The position numbers were made by a program, and so were the translations under genes. A model generated the notes under the pieces. The model did no database searches. It saw nothing but the letters and a program-made list of their open reading frames with translations, and had not been told where the DNA came from. From assembly GCF_009846755.1 (NCBI RefSeq), contig NZ_AQOR01000010.1, forward strand, positions 50,551 to 114,550: a stretch of 64,000 nucleotides of DNA. Direction: 5' to 3'. The DNA comes from Alcanivorax sp. S71-1-4. Lineage in GTDB: Bacteria; Pseudomonadota; Gammaproteobacteria; Pseudomonadales; Alcanivoracaceae. How positions within the stretch are numbered: position 1 is the first letter of the stretch; every line of letters starts with the position of its first letter. Below are positions 20,625 through 28,735 of this stretch, one piece after another.

Positions 20625-21410
20625 ATGTCCATGCAAGGTGCACATCTGCTTCTGGTGGAAGCCTGCGCGCAGCAGCGACGCGCCACCGCCGCGCTGCTGA
20701 AGGCAGAGGGATATCGGGTCACCGAGGTTGCGACCGGTGAAGGCTTCCTGCATCAATTGTCCCTGTCACATCATGACGCGGTGCTGCTGGATCTGAATCT
20801 GCCGGACGAAGACGGGCTGGTGTTGCTCCGGCGTCTGCGCGCCAGGGGGAGCATGCCGGTGTTTGTCCTGTCCGGGCGTCAGGATCAACAGAGCCGGCTG
20901 GCCGCACTGGAACTGGGTGCGGACGACTACCTCACCAAACCCTTTCTGGCCCGTGAACTGATCCTGCGTCTGGGCAATTTCCTCAGCCGCCAATGGCGTC
21001 CGGCAGGCAGAAGGGTGGATGCGGTGACGGTGGGGCCGTGGCGGCTGTACAGCGGGGAACGGACCCTGCGCGACGGCCAGGGGCACAGCGTCGCCCTGAC
21101 AGCCGGAGAGAGCGACATTCTTACCGCCCTGGCCAATGCGGCCGGGCGCACGCTGTCGCGGGAACAACTGGCGGATGCGCTGTCCGGCAGTATCGAGGGC
21201 AGCAGCCCGGAGACGGTGACGGTGCTGATCTATCGTCTGCGGAAGAAACTGACCCTGCTCGCGGGGGATGGCGCCGCTGCGCGCGCGTCCGTGATTGTCA
21301 CGGTACCGGGGCTCGGGTATCGGGTAGACGCGGCCTGTGAACCAGACCGGAAAGCCGGGCCGGCCAAGGGGCAAGCACGATCGCCTGTCAGGCTGGCCAG
21401 CGTGGGGTAA
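20625..21410 (+). CDS. Orphan OmpR-family response regulator with altered acidic pocket
   Basis: The 261-residue protein has an N-terminal receiver domain (phospho-Asp56 in LLDLNLPDEDG, Lys105 in DDYLTKPF). Its C-terminal winged helix (VALTAGESDILTALA ... SPETVTVLIYRLRKKL) ends in GLGYRVDA as in OmpR/PhoB. The usual Mg-binding acidic pair after the first strand reads VEACAQ (Glu12-Ala13), so one acid is missing and phosphorylation may be weak or absent. No histidine kinase is adjacent. The ATG at 20625 has a GAGGGA ribosome site; the upstream in-frame ATG does not. Confidence 0.85.
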   Translation: MSMQGAHLLLVEACAQQRRATAALLKAEGYRVTEVATGEGFLHQLSLSHHDAVLLDLNLPDEDGLVLLRRLRARGSMPVFVLSGRQDQQSRLAALELGADDYLTKPFLARELILRLGNFLSRQWRPAGRRVDAVTVGPWRLYSGERTLRDGQGHSVALTAGESDILTALANAAGRTLSREQLADALSGSIEGSSPETVTVLIYRLRKKLTLLAGDGAAARASVIVTVPGLGYRVDAACEPDRKAGPAKGQARSPVRLASVG

Positions 21411-21441
21411 TACGCCGCGAACAGGGCCGGTGGAGGCCGGC

Positions 21442-21467
21442 ATGGCAGCGCCGCCCGGCGCTGCCAT
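21442..21467. terminator. Convergent hairpin between regulator and H-NS-like gene
   Basis: A perfect 11-bp stem ATGGCAGCGCC/GGCGCTGCCAT with a 4-nt loop sits in the 65-bp gap between two convergent genes. No T tract is present on either strand. Confidence 0.5.
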
Positions 21468-21475
21468 CGGATGCT

Positions 21476-21811
21476 TCAGACAGCGAAATCTTCCAGCTTC
21501 TTGCCTTTGGCAAGCTCGTCCTGCAGCCAGTTCGGGCGCTTGCCGCGGCCGGACCAGGTCAGGTTTTCATCCTTCGGATGACGGAACTTCACCGCCGCCG
21601 GCTTGCGAGAGCCCTTGCCGGCGCCGCCGGCAGCAGGCTTGGCAATGCCCATCAGTTCTTCGATGGTCAGGCCGGCTTCTGCGGCAATCTTCTCGATCTC
21701 GGCCTTGGCGTTGCGGATCGATTCGTTCTTCTTTCGTTCAATCAGAGTATTCGCGTCGGCGATCAGTTGCTCCAGCTCCGAAATCGACAACGGTGCGAGA
21801 TTGATGTTCAT
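21476..21811 (-). CDS. H-NS-family DNA-binding protein
   Basis: This is a 111-residue nucleoid protein of the H-NS/BpH3-like type. The N-terminal half is a helical coiled-coil oligomerisation region (ISELEQLIADANTLIERKK). The C-terminal half holds the DNA-binding core (FRHPKDENLTWSGRGKRPNWL) with the RGKRP loop that inserts into AT-rich minor grooves. Such proteins silence horizontally acquired AT-rich DNA, so it could act on the low-GC cassette region of this window; that target is inference. Confidence 0.88.
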   Translation of the reverse strand: MNINLAPLSISELEQLIADANTLIERKKNESIRNAKAEIEKIAAEAGLTIEELMGIAKPAAGGAGKGSRKPAAVKFRHPKDENLTWSGRGKRPNWLQDELAKGKKLEDFAV

Positions 21812-21954
21812 AGGTATTCCTTGTTAACAGCGACAGACTGAATGCAGTGAGATTCGCGGGCAGCGAAGGTCATTCTGGGCCATGGTGGCGCAGCCGACCG
21901 GACAGGGCCGCTACTCTAGCATGCTGTCAAAAAAGCACCATAGCCCGACAGGCG

Positions 21955-21976
21955 AAAAAGCCGGCCTTGCAGGCCG
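21955..21976 (-). terminator. Terminator after plsC
   Basis: On the minus strand a 6-bp stem CGGCCT/AGGCCG with loop GCA is followed by GCTTTTT. It directly follows the plsC stop and separates plsC from the H-NS-like gene. Confidence 0.7.
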
Positions 21977-21977
21977 C

Positions 21978-22715
21978 TCAGTGCGGCGCCTCCGGTGCCT
22001 CAACGTGGCGCCGTATCCAGCCTTCCACCTCGGTGGACACCGCCTGTGCCTTGCGGCCGGCGGTCTCGATCGGCGGCCCGATGTCTACGGTAACCGTGCC
22101 CGGGTAACGCATCAGTGAACGGGCGGGCCAGAAACGGCCGGCGTTGTGTGCGATGGGCACCACCCGTACGCCGGCCTGGCAGGCCAGCATGGCGCCGCCG
22201 GCGTTGAAACGACCGACCTGCCCCGGCGCCTGGCGCGTGCCCTCGGGGAAAATGACCACATTGGTGCCTTCCGCGAGGCGCTTGCGGCCCACGCGCAGAA
22301 TGGTCTTCAGCGCATCGCCGGGTTTGCTCCGGTCGATGGCGATCGGGTCCAGCAGTGCCAGCGCCCAACCAAAAAAGGGAACCCGCAACAGCTCGCGCTT
22401 GAGCACGGTAGCCTGCGGAGCAATCAGTAACTGCAGGAAAAACGTTTCCCACTGGCTCTGGTGGTTGGCCATCACCACCACGCTTTCTCCGGCGGGAAGA
22501 TTCTCGCGGCCACGCACCTCGACCTGGATGCCGTTGATGTGCCGCAGCAGCCACAGGGCGCCGGCGGTCCACAGATTCACGAACGCATAGCGCTGGCGAA
22601 AATTCAGAAAGGGGGCCACCAGCAGGCACAACAGGCTGTGCACGATGCCGAGCAGGTTGTAGACGATAAAAAACAACAGGCTTCGCAGGCGGATATTGAT
22701 ACTGACAGCGGGCAT
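21978..22715 (-). CDS. plsC: 1-acyl-sn-glycerol-3-phosphate acyltransferase
   Basis: The 245-residue membrane enzyme acylates lysophosphatidic acid to phosphatidic acid in phospholipid synthesis. It has an N-terminal membrane helix (SLLFFIVYNLLGIVHSLL) and the catalytic block NHQSQWETFF, an HX4 motif ending in Glu instead of the usual Asp. The FPEGTR substrate-binding block follows. The ATG at 22715 has AAGGA upstream; an earlier ATG lacks one. It follows gmhB by about 35 bp, so the glyQ-glyS-gmhB-plsC genes are probably one transcript. Confidence 0.92.
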   Translation of the reverse strand: MPAVSINIRLRSLLFFIVYNLLGIVHSLLCLLVAPFLNFRQRYAFVNLWTAGALWLLRHINGIQVEVRGRENLPAGESVVVMANHQSQWETFFLQLLIAPQATVLKRELLRVPFFGWALALLDPIAIDRSKPGDALKTILRVGRKRLAEGTNVVIFPEGTRQAPGQVGRFNAGGAMLACQAGVRVVPIAHNAGRFWPARSLMRYPGTVTVDIGPPIETAGRKAQAVSTEVEGWIRRHVEAPEAPH

Positions 22716-22749
22716 CGGGGGGTTCCTTGACTGCAGCCACAATGCCGCA

Positions 22750-23301
22750 TCATGACATCAGGTAGTGAACGAACGTGGCAAGGTCATCAAACACAGGGAT
22801 ATCGGACAGCGGCGCCGGCAAACCTTTGGCGAGTGTCTGCGTGCCCTTGCCGCTACGGACCAGCACCGGGCGGCAATCCCGGGCAAGGCCGCACTCCAGG
22901 TCGCGCAGACTGTCGCCGACCAGCCAGGCGCCGGCCACCGGGTAGCCCAGGTGGTCACGGATCTGGTCCAGCAGGCCGGGGCGCGGCTTTCGGCAATCGC
23001 AATGGTCGTCTGGCGCGTGCGGGCAAAAGAAAACGCCGTCGATATGACCGCCGGCGCTTTCGACTGTGTGGTGCATTTTGGCGTGGATGGCATCCAGTGT
23101 GGCCAGATCATAATAGCCGCGCCCGACACCGGACTGGTTGGTGGCCACCACCACCGTGTAGCCAGCCTGATTCAGACGTGCGATAGCGTCGGCGGAACCC
23201 GCGATGGCGATCCATTCTTCGGGCGACTTGATATAGTCATCCGAATCTTCGTTGATGACGCCGTCGCGATCGAGGATCACCAGTCTGTTGGCATCGGTCA
23301 T
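22750..23301 (-). CDS. gmhB: D-glycero-beta-D-manno-heptose-1,7-bisphosphate 7-phosphatase
   Basis: The 183-residue HAD-family phosphatase acts in synthesis of ADP-heptose for the LPS inner core. The nucleophile motif is LDRDGVIN, motif II is ATNQSGVGRG, and the GmhB-specific zinc loop CPHAPDDHCDCRKPRPGLL is intact, followed by VGDSLRDLECG. It overlaps the glyS stop by one base (TGATG), so the two genes are translationally coupled. Confidence 0.95.
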   Translation of the reverse strand: MTDANRLVILDRDGVINEDSDDYIKSPEEWIAIAGSADAIARLNQAGYTVVVATNQSGVGRGYYDLATLDAIHAKMHHTVESAGGHIDGVFFCPHAPDDHCDCRKPRPGLLDQIRDHLGYPVAGAWLVGDSLRDLECGLARDCRPVLVRSGKGTQTLAKGLPAPLSDIPVFDDLATFVHYLMS

Positions 23302-25388
23302 CAGCCCAGCTCGGAAATATCAGCGACGTTCAGGAACAGGTCACGCAGGAACGACAGCAGTGCCAGACGGTTGTCGCGAATGGCGATGTCATCTGCCATG
23401 ACCATCACCTGATCGAAGAAGGCATCCACAGGCTCGCGCAGGTCGGCCAGCATCGCCAGCAAGGCGCGGTAATCCCCGTTGTCGAGCAGCGGTTCCGCCG
23501 CAGCGTAGGCATCCACTATGGCATTGGCCAGGTTCATCTCCGCGTCTTCCACCAGTAACGCGCCGTCGATTTCATCGCCGGGTGCACTGTCCAGCTTGGC
23601 CAGGATATTGGCGACACGCTTGTTGGCAGCGGCCAGCGCTTCCGCTTCCGGTCGCTGGCGGAACGCGGCTACGGCTTTGACACGGCGGTCAAAATCCAGC
23701 GGCCGCGTGGGTTGCACCGCCAGCACGGACAGAATCACCGGGGTATCAATGCCCTGTTCCTGATAATAGGCGCGGTAACGACCATTGATGAACTCCAGCG
23801 CATCACGTGCCGCGCTGGCATCAACGCGGTCGCCCAGCAACACCAGCGCCTGCTCGACCAGCGTCTGGATATCCAGGGGCAGCTCGCATTCGATGATGGT
23901 ACGCAGGATACCAAGCGTCGCGCGGCGCAGGGCGTACGGGTCCTTGTCGCCGGAAGGCTTCTGGCCGATGCCGAAAATACCGACCAGCGTGTCCAGCTTG
24001 TCGGCGATGGCCACGGCCTGGCCGGTGCGGGTGGCCGGCAGTGCGTCGCCGGCAAAGCGCGGCAGATACTGTTCTTTCAACGCGCCGGCCAGCTCTTCGG
24101 GCAGCCCTTCGTTGCGCGCCAGGTAATAGCCCATGATGCCCTGCATGGTGTCGAACTCGTACACCATCTCTGATGCGAGATCCGCTTTGCACAGCAGGCC
24201 GGCCTGCTCGGCCAGCGCGACATCCCCGCCGATCTGCCCGGCAATCACGCCGGCCAGTTTCGAGATACGTGCGCATTTGTCAGCGACCGTGCCCAGTTGC
24301 TGCTGGAACACCACATTGCGCAGCGGTTCGGCGTGTTGCGAGAGTGTCTTGCGGCAATCGTTATCGTAGAAGAAGGCGGCATCGGACAGGCGCGGGCGGA
24401 TGACTTTCTCATTGCCGCTGATCACCAAGGCTTTGTCGGTACTGTTGATATTGCTGATGGTGATGAACGCATTCATCAACTTGCCGTCGTGGTCGACCAC
24501 CGGGAAATACTTCTGGTGCTCCTGCATGGCGGTCATCAGCGCTTCCTGGGGGACGCGCAGGAAATCGGCATCAAACCGGCCCACCAGCGGCACCGGCCAT
24601 TCCACCAGTGCAGTAACTTCATTGAGCAGGTCATCATCAATGACAGCCACGCCCCCGGCCTGCTGGCCAGCGTCGACCACCTGGGCGCGGATCATGTCGC
24701 GACGGCGGGCGAAATCCGCGATCACGTAGCCTTCTTTTTCCAGGCGGGCTTCATACTCGGCGGGCTGTTTGAAAGTAATGGCGTCCGGCGCATGGAAGCG
24801 ATGGCCATGGCTCACGGCACCGGCGGCGAGATCCAGCAGGTTGAGCGGCAGTACCTCATCGCCCAGCAACCCCACCAGCCAGTGCACCGGGCGCACGAAC
24901 TGGACCTTGCGGGCGCCCCAGCGCATGCGCTTCGGAATCGGGAGGCGCTGCACGGATTGAGCGAGGAATTCCGGCAGCAGTTCGGCGGTGGTGCGGCCCT
25001 GCTCCTTGAGGCGCGCTACCAGCCAGGCACCCTTGTCCGTTTCCAGTGTGTCGAGCTGATCGACGGTCAGGCCGATAGAGCTGGCAAACCCCTGCGCAGC
25101 GCGGGTGGGGTTGCCGTCGCCGTCGAACGCCGCACTGACGGCCGGGCCGCGACGTTCGATGTCGCGATCGGGCTGACGGGTTTGCAGTGCTTCAATACGA
25201 AACGCCAACCGGCGCGGGGCAGCGAAAACGTTCATGGCCCCATGGCTGAGCCCCGCCTCGTCGATCTGGCGCAGTACTTCACCGGCAAAGGCTTGCGACA
25301 GCGCGGCCAGGGATTTCGGTGGCAGTTCTTCCGTGCCCAGTTCAATCAGCAGATCGGCCTGGGAGAGAGCGTGAGATGAGGCGGACAT
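23301..25388 (-). CDS. glyS: Glycyl-tRNA synthetase beta subunit
   Basis: This 695-residue subunit of the bacterial alpha2-beta2 glycyl-tRNA synthetase recognises tRNA. The start LLIELGTEELPPKSL and internal MTAMQEHQKYFPV are characteristic. The C-terminal anticodon-binding region is complete. It overlaps the glyQ stop by one base (TAATG), giving coupled, equimolar synthesis. Confidence 0.97.
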   Translation of the reverse strand: MSASSHALSQADLLIELGTEELPPKSLAALSQAFAGEVLRQIDEAGLSHGAMNVFAAPRRLAFRIEALQTRQPDRDIERRGPAVSAAFDGDGNPTRAAQGFASSIGLTVDQLDTLETDKGAWLVARLKEQGRTTAELLPEFLAQSVQRLPIPKRMRWGARKVQFVRPVHWLVGLLGDEVLPLNLLDLAAGAVSHGHRFHAPDAITFKQPAEYEARLEKEGYVIADFARRRDMIRAQVVDAGQQAGGVAVIDDDLLNEVTALVEWPVPLVGRFDADFLRVPQEALMTAMQEHQKYFPVVDHDGKLMNAFITISNINSTDKALVISGNEKVIRPRLSDAAFFYDNDCRKTLSQHAEPLRNVVFQQQLGTVADKCARISKLAGVIAGQIGGDVALAEQAGLLCKADLASEMVYEFDTMQGIMGYYLARNEGLPEELAGALKEQYLPRFAGDALPATRTGQAVAIADKLDTLVGIFGIGQKPSGDKDPYALRRATLGILRTIIECELPLDIQTLVEQALVLLGDRVDASAARDALEFINGRYRAYYQEQGIDTPVILSVLAVQPTRPLDFDRRVKAVAAFRQRPEAEALAAANKRVANILAKLDSAPGDEIDGALLVEDAEMNLANAIVDAYAAAEPLLDNGDYRALLAMLADLREPVDAFFDQVMVMADDIAIRDNRLALLSFLRDLFLNVADISELG

Positions 25389-26383
25389 TATTGCGCTCCC
25401 TGGGTGCTTTGTTTCTGTTTGGCGGCGTTTGCTTCGGCCTGCTGGGCCAGTTGCGCCAGCACTTCGTCACGGATCGTGGCATCGGCCATCGGGAAACCGA
25501 GCGCCTGGCGTGCCTTGAAGTAGGCATCGGCCACGGCGCGGGCCAGCGTGCGCACGCGCAAAATGAAGCGCTGCCGTTCCGTGACGGAAATCGCCTTGCG
25601 CGCATCCAGCAGGTTGAAGGTATGGGAGGCTTTCAATACGTATTCGTAAGCCGGCAGCGGCAGGCCGGCTTCGATCAACCGGGCACTTTCGCGCTCGAAC
25701 AGATCGAACTGCCCGAACAGTGCTTCGACGTTGGCGTACTCGAAGTTGAACGTGGACATCTCGATCTCGTTCTGCAGGAACACGTCACCGTAGGTGACCT
25801 TGCCGAACGGGCCGTCGGACCACACCAGGTCATAGACCGAATCCACGCCCTGCAGATACATGGCGAGACGTTCCAGGCCATAGGTGATTTCACCGGTCAC
25901 CGGGTAGCAGTCAATGCCGCCGACCTGCTGGAAATAGGTGAACTGGGTCACTTCCATGCCGTTGAGCCACACTTCCCAGCCCAGTCCCCAGGCGCCCAGC
26001 GTGGGCGATTCCCAGTTGTCTTCCACGAAGCGGATATCATGCACGCGGGTGTCAAAGCCAAGCCGCTGCAGCGAACCCAGGTACAGTTCCTGAATGTTGT
26101 CCGGCGAGGGTTTCAGCACCACCTGGAACTGATAGTAGTGCTGGAGGCGGTTCGGGTTTTCCCCATAACGACCGTCAGTCGGCCGCCGCGACGGCTGCAC
26201 ATAGGCACTGTTCCAGTTTTCCGGGCCAATGGCGCGCAGAAAGGTGGACGGATGAAACGTCCCCGCGCCCACTTCCATGTCGAGCGGCTGCACGATCACG
26301 CAGCCCTGCTCGGCCCAGTATTGTTGCAGGGCCAGAATCAGGCCCTGGAAGGTGCTGATGTCCACTTGCGGTTGAGCCGCCAT
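25388..26383 (-). CDS. glyQ: Glycyl-tRNA synthetase alpha subunit
   Basis: The 331-residue catalytic subunit has a conserved N-terminus ([20 protein letters not shown]), the [22 protein letters not shown] block and the [17 protein letters not shown] active-site stretch. I chose the ATG at 26383 because it has AGGA 8 bp upstream; a TTG lies two codons earlier. It is divergent from tag across about 200 bp that must contain both promoters. Confidence 0.96.
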   Translation of the reverse strand: MAAQPQVDISTFQGLILALQQYWAEQGCVIVQPLDMEVGAGTFHPSTFLRAIGPENWNSAYVQPSRRPTDGRYGENPNRLQHYYQFQVVLKPSPDNIQELYLGSLQRLGFDTRVHDIRFVEDNWESPTLGAWGLGWEVWLNGMEVTQFTYFQQVGGIDCYPVTGEITYGLERLAMYLQGVDSVYDLVWSDGPFGKVTYGDVFLQNEIEMSTFNFEYANVEALFGQFDLFERESARLIEAGLPLPAYEYVLKASHTFNLLDARKAISVTERQRFILRVRTLARAVADAYFKARQALGFPMADATIRDEVLAQLAQQAEANAAKQKQSTQGAQ

Positions 26384-26585
26384 GATCAATCCTGTTGCCT
26401 GGAAAAAGTGTGCCCCGCCCCGCCGGGTTGATGGCGTAATGCCGCGTCTGGACCGGGAAAAATCAAGCCGCCAAGTATAGCGTCAGCGCATGGCGGGTGA
26501 TACCGGCGCTGGCGTGGGGCGTTGTGGCGAGGTAGCATTCCGCTGTCCATATGGCCAGTGCCGGTGTGCGTACAGGAGAACCGGA

Positions 26586-27164
26586 ATGAAGATGATCGAG
26601 GCTTGCCCCTGGTGCGGGGATGACCCGCTCTACCGCCGTTACCACGACGAGGAATGGGGCGTGCCGGTTCACGATGACCAGGTGCTGTTCGAGTACCTGA
26701 CACTGGAAGGCGCCCAGGCCGGCCTGAGCTGGATTACCGTGCTGCGCAAGCGCAAGCGCTATCGCGAAGTGTTTGCCGGCTTTGACCCGGTCAAGGTGGC
26801 GCGGTTTACGCCCGCCCGGCAGGAAAAACTGTTGCAGGACCCCGGGATCGTGCGCAACCGCCTGAAAGTGGAATCCACCGTGTCGAATGCGAAAGCGTTC
26901 CTCGCGGTACAGAAGGAGTTCGGTTCATTCGACCGCTATCTGTGGGGCTTCGTGGAAGGCAAACCGGTGGTGAACCGGCCGCGCAGCATGGGCGATGTGG
27001 CGGCGGTGACGCCGCTGGCCGAGCGCATCAGCAAGGACCTGAAGAAACGCGGCTTCCGGTTTGTCGGCCCGACCATTGTCTACGCCTACCTGCAGGCCGT
27101 CGGGGTGGTCAATGATCACATGATCAATTGCCCGCGCCACGCGGCCTGCGCGGCAATGGCCTGA
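26586..27164 (+). CDS. tag: DNA-3-methyladenine glycosylase I
   Basis: The 192-residue base-excision repair enzyme removes N3-methyladenine. The family hallmarks are present: CPWCGDDPLYRRYHDEEWG at the N-terminus (zinc Cys and His), the LTLEGAQAGLSW segment containing the catalytic Glu, and the C-terminal zinc ligands in HMINCPRH. GGAGAACCGGA precedes the ATG. This neighbourhood (tag next to glyQ-glyS) is the same as in pseudomonads. Confidence 0.96.
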   Translation: MKMIEACPWCGDDPLYRRYHDEEWGVPVHDDQVLFEYLTLEGAQAGLSWITVLRKRKRYREVFAGFDPVKVARFTPARQEKLLQDPGIVRNRLKVESTVSNAKAFLAVQKEFGSFDRYLWGFVEGKPVVNRPRSMGDVAAVTPLAERISKDLKKRGFRFVGPTIVYAYLQAVGVVNDHMINCPRHAACAAMA

Positions 27165-27209
27165 CCGTATTGGCGGGCAGGACACGATGCGCCCCGTGCC
27201 GGCCCGGGA

Positions 27210-27938
27210 TCAGTGGCCAAAGATGGCGTTGATCACCTGGCTGCCACGACCGAGCGGGTCGCGGCGAATCAGCTGCTCTTCGTCGGCCATGCGGGCGAAC
27301 AGACCGTCCAGACCCTGGTTCAGCACGTATTGCTCCAGATCGAGATTGAGGCGGTTGCTGACCGGCAGGGTGTTGTACACATCCAGCATCAGCCGGTACT
27401 GATCATAAAAACCGACGTTCTCAAGATTCTGCCGGATGATCGGCTGGTAGCGCTGGCGCAGGGTCGACTCGGTCTGGCTGCGGAAGTAATCGGTCGCGGC
27501 GGTTTCCCCGCCGCGCACGATGCCCAGCGCGTCCGTGATGCTCATCTCGCGGATGGTGGAAAGAAAAACCGCCTTGGCTTCCACGGCGGCCTGCTCGGCA
27601 CCTTCGTTCATGCGCGCCTCGAGCTTGTCGACATACTGGCCCATGCCGAACTGGCGCAGCGTCTGCGTGACCGTATCCAGCTGGGACGGCAAGGTGATGC
27701 GCAGCGCGGGGTTATTCGCGTACCCGCCAGGTGCCGATAACGCCGTGGTGGCACGGTCGCTGCTGAGCACCAGTGTCTGGCGCACCGCATTGACCAGCGG
27801 GGACGCCGTGCTGCCCCCCTGAGTGCCGGTATCGCCGGCCACCGGCCAGCCCTGCAGGGACTCGCAGGCCGTCAGTATGCCGGCAAGACAGAAAACGACC
27901 AGTACGCGGGTCAGGCGGGAAAAGCACGGCTGTAACAT
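27210..27938 (-). CDS. DUF4197 family lipoprotein
   Basis: The 242-residue protein starts with a lipoprotein signal peptide ending in the lipobox LTAC (Cys25). The mature, mostly helical part shows the DUF4197 pattern: ALGIVRGGETAATDYFRSQTESTLRQRYQPI and a C-terminal EQYVLNQGLDGLFARMADEEQLIRRDP. It should be an outer- or inner-membrane-anchored periplasmic protein. The function of the family is not known. Confidence 0.88.
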   Translation of the reverse strand: MLQPCFSRLTRVLVVFCLAGILTACESLQGWPVAGDTGTQGGSTASPLVNAVRQTLVLSSDRATTALSAPGGYANNPALRITLPSQLDTVTQTLRQFGMGQYVDKLEARMNEGAEQAAVEAKAVFLSTIREMSITDALGIVRGGETAATDYFRSQTESTLRQRYQPIIRQNLENVGFYDQYRLMLDVYNTLPVSNRLNLDLEQYVLNQGLDGLFARMADEEQLIRRDPLGRGSQVINAIFGH

Positions 27939-28043
27939 GTTCGCTATCCTTGTGAATCGACGGTGCCCGGCCGGGCGTGATCAACCTGCTGCTACTATAA
28001 AAGACATTGGCCTGCATTGTGATGACCGGCGAAGGATTTCCCC

Positions 28044-28661
28044 ATGACCGATGACCGCTACCGTCGCCAGCACCAGCGACGCTTGAGCTACATGCCCTGG
28101 TTGTATGCGCGGCTGAAACCGGCGCATCGCGCCTGGGCGGAGGCCTGGCAGCACGCGCTGCAGGCCGAGTTGATGGCGCTGGAAACGGTTCATATTGGCG
28201 CGCACTGCTTTATCGCGCCGGAGGCCAACCTGTTTGCCGAACCGGGCCGGGATATCGTGATCGGCGACCACAGCCAGATTGCGGCGGATGTCTTTCTGCA
28301 TGGCCCGGTCCGGCTCGGTGCGCATGTCAGCATCAACCACGGTGTGAGTATGGATGGCGGCGCAGCGGGCATCCGTGTCGGGGACCATACGCGCATTGCC
28401 GCGCGCTGCACCGTCTATGCCTTTGACCATGGCCTGTCGCCGGATGCCCTGGTGCGGGCGCAGCCGGTGACCTCGCAGGGTATCGATATCGGCCGGGATG
28501 TCTGGATCGGTGCCGGCGTCGGCATTGTGGATGGCGTACACATTGGGGACGGTGCCGTGATCGGCATGGGCGCGGTAGTGACACGGGATGTGCCCGAGGG
28601 CACCATTGTGGCGGGCAACCCTGCTCGGCCGATCGGACGGCGTGAACAGGACAAACGGTGA
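28044..28661 (+). CDS. Hexapeptide-repeat O-acetyltransferase (MAT/NodL-like)
   Basis: The 205-residue protein forms a left-handed beta helix from repeats such as GAHCFI, GDHSQI and [11 protein letters not shown]. It contains the acyl-CoA-binding and catalytic stretch [19 protein letters not shown] with a His, and the late [11 protein letters not shown]...[22 protein letters not shown] block typical of maltose/NodL-type acetyltransferases. The acceptor is unknown; an envelope sugar is plausible. It stands next to the LplT-PlsC fusion. Confidence 0.88.
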   Translation: MTDDRYRRQHQRRLSYMPWLYARLKPAHRAWAEAWQHALQAELMALETVHIGAHCFIAPEANLFAEPGRDIVIGDHSQIAADVFLHGPVRLGAHVSINHGVSMDGGAAGIRVGDHTRIAARCTVYAFDHGLSPDALVRAQPVTSQGIDIGRDVWIGAGVGIVDGVHIGDGAVIGMGAVVTRDVPEGTIVAGNPARPIGRREQDKR

Positions 28662-28735
28662 TGCACCACTCGGCGCGGTGTCCGTGACACTGCCAGACTT
28701 GCCACGCCGCGTTCAAAAACAGACAAGGAAACCGC

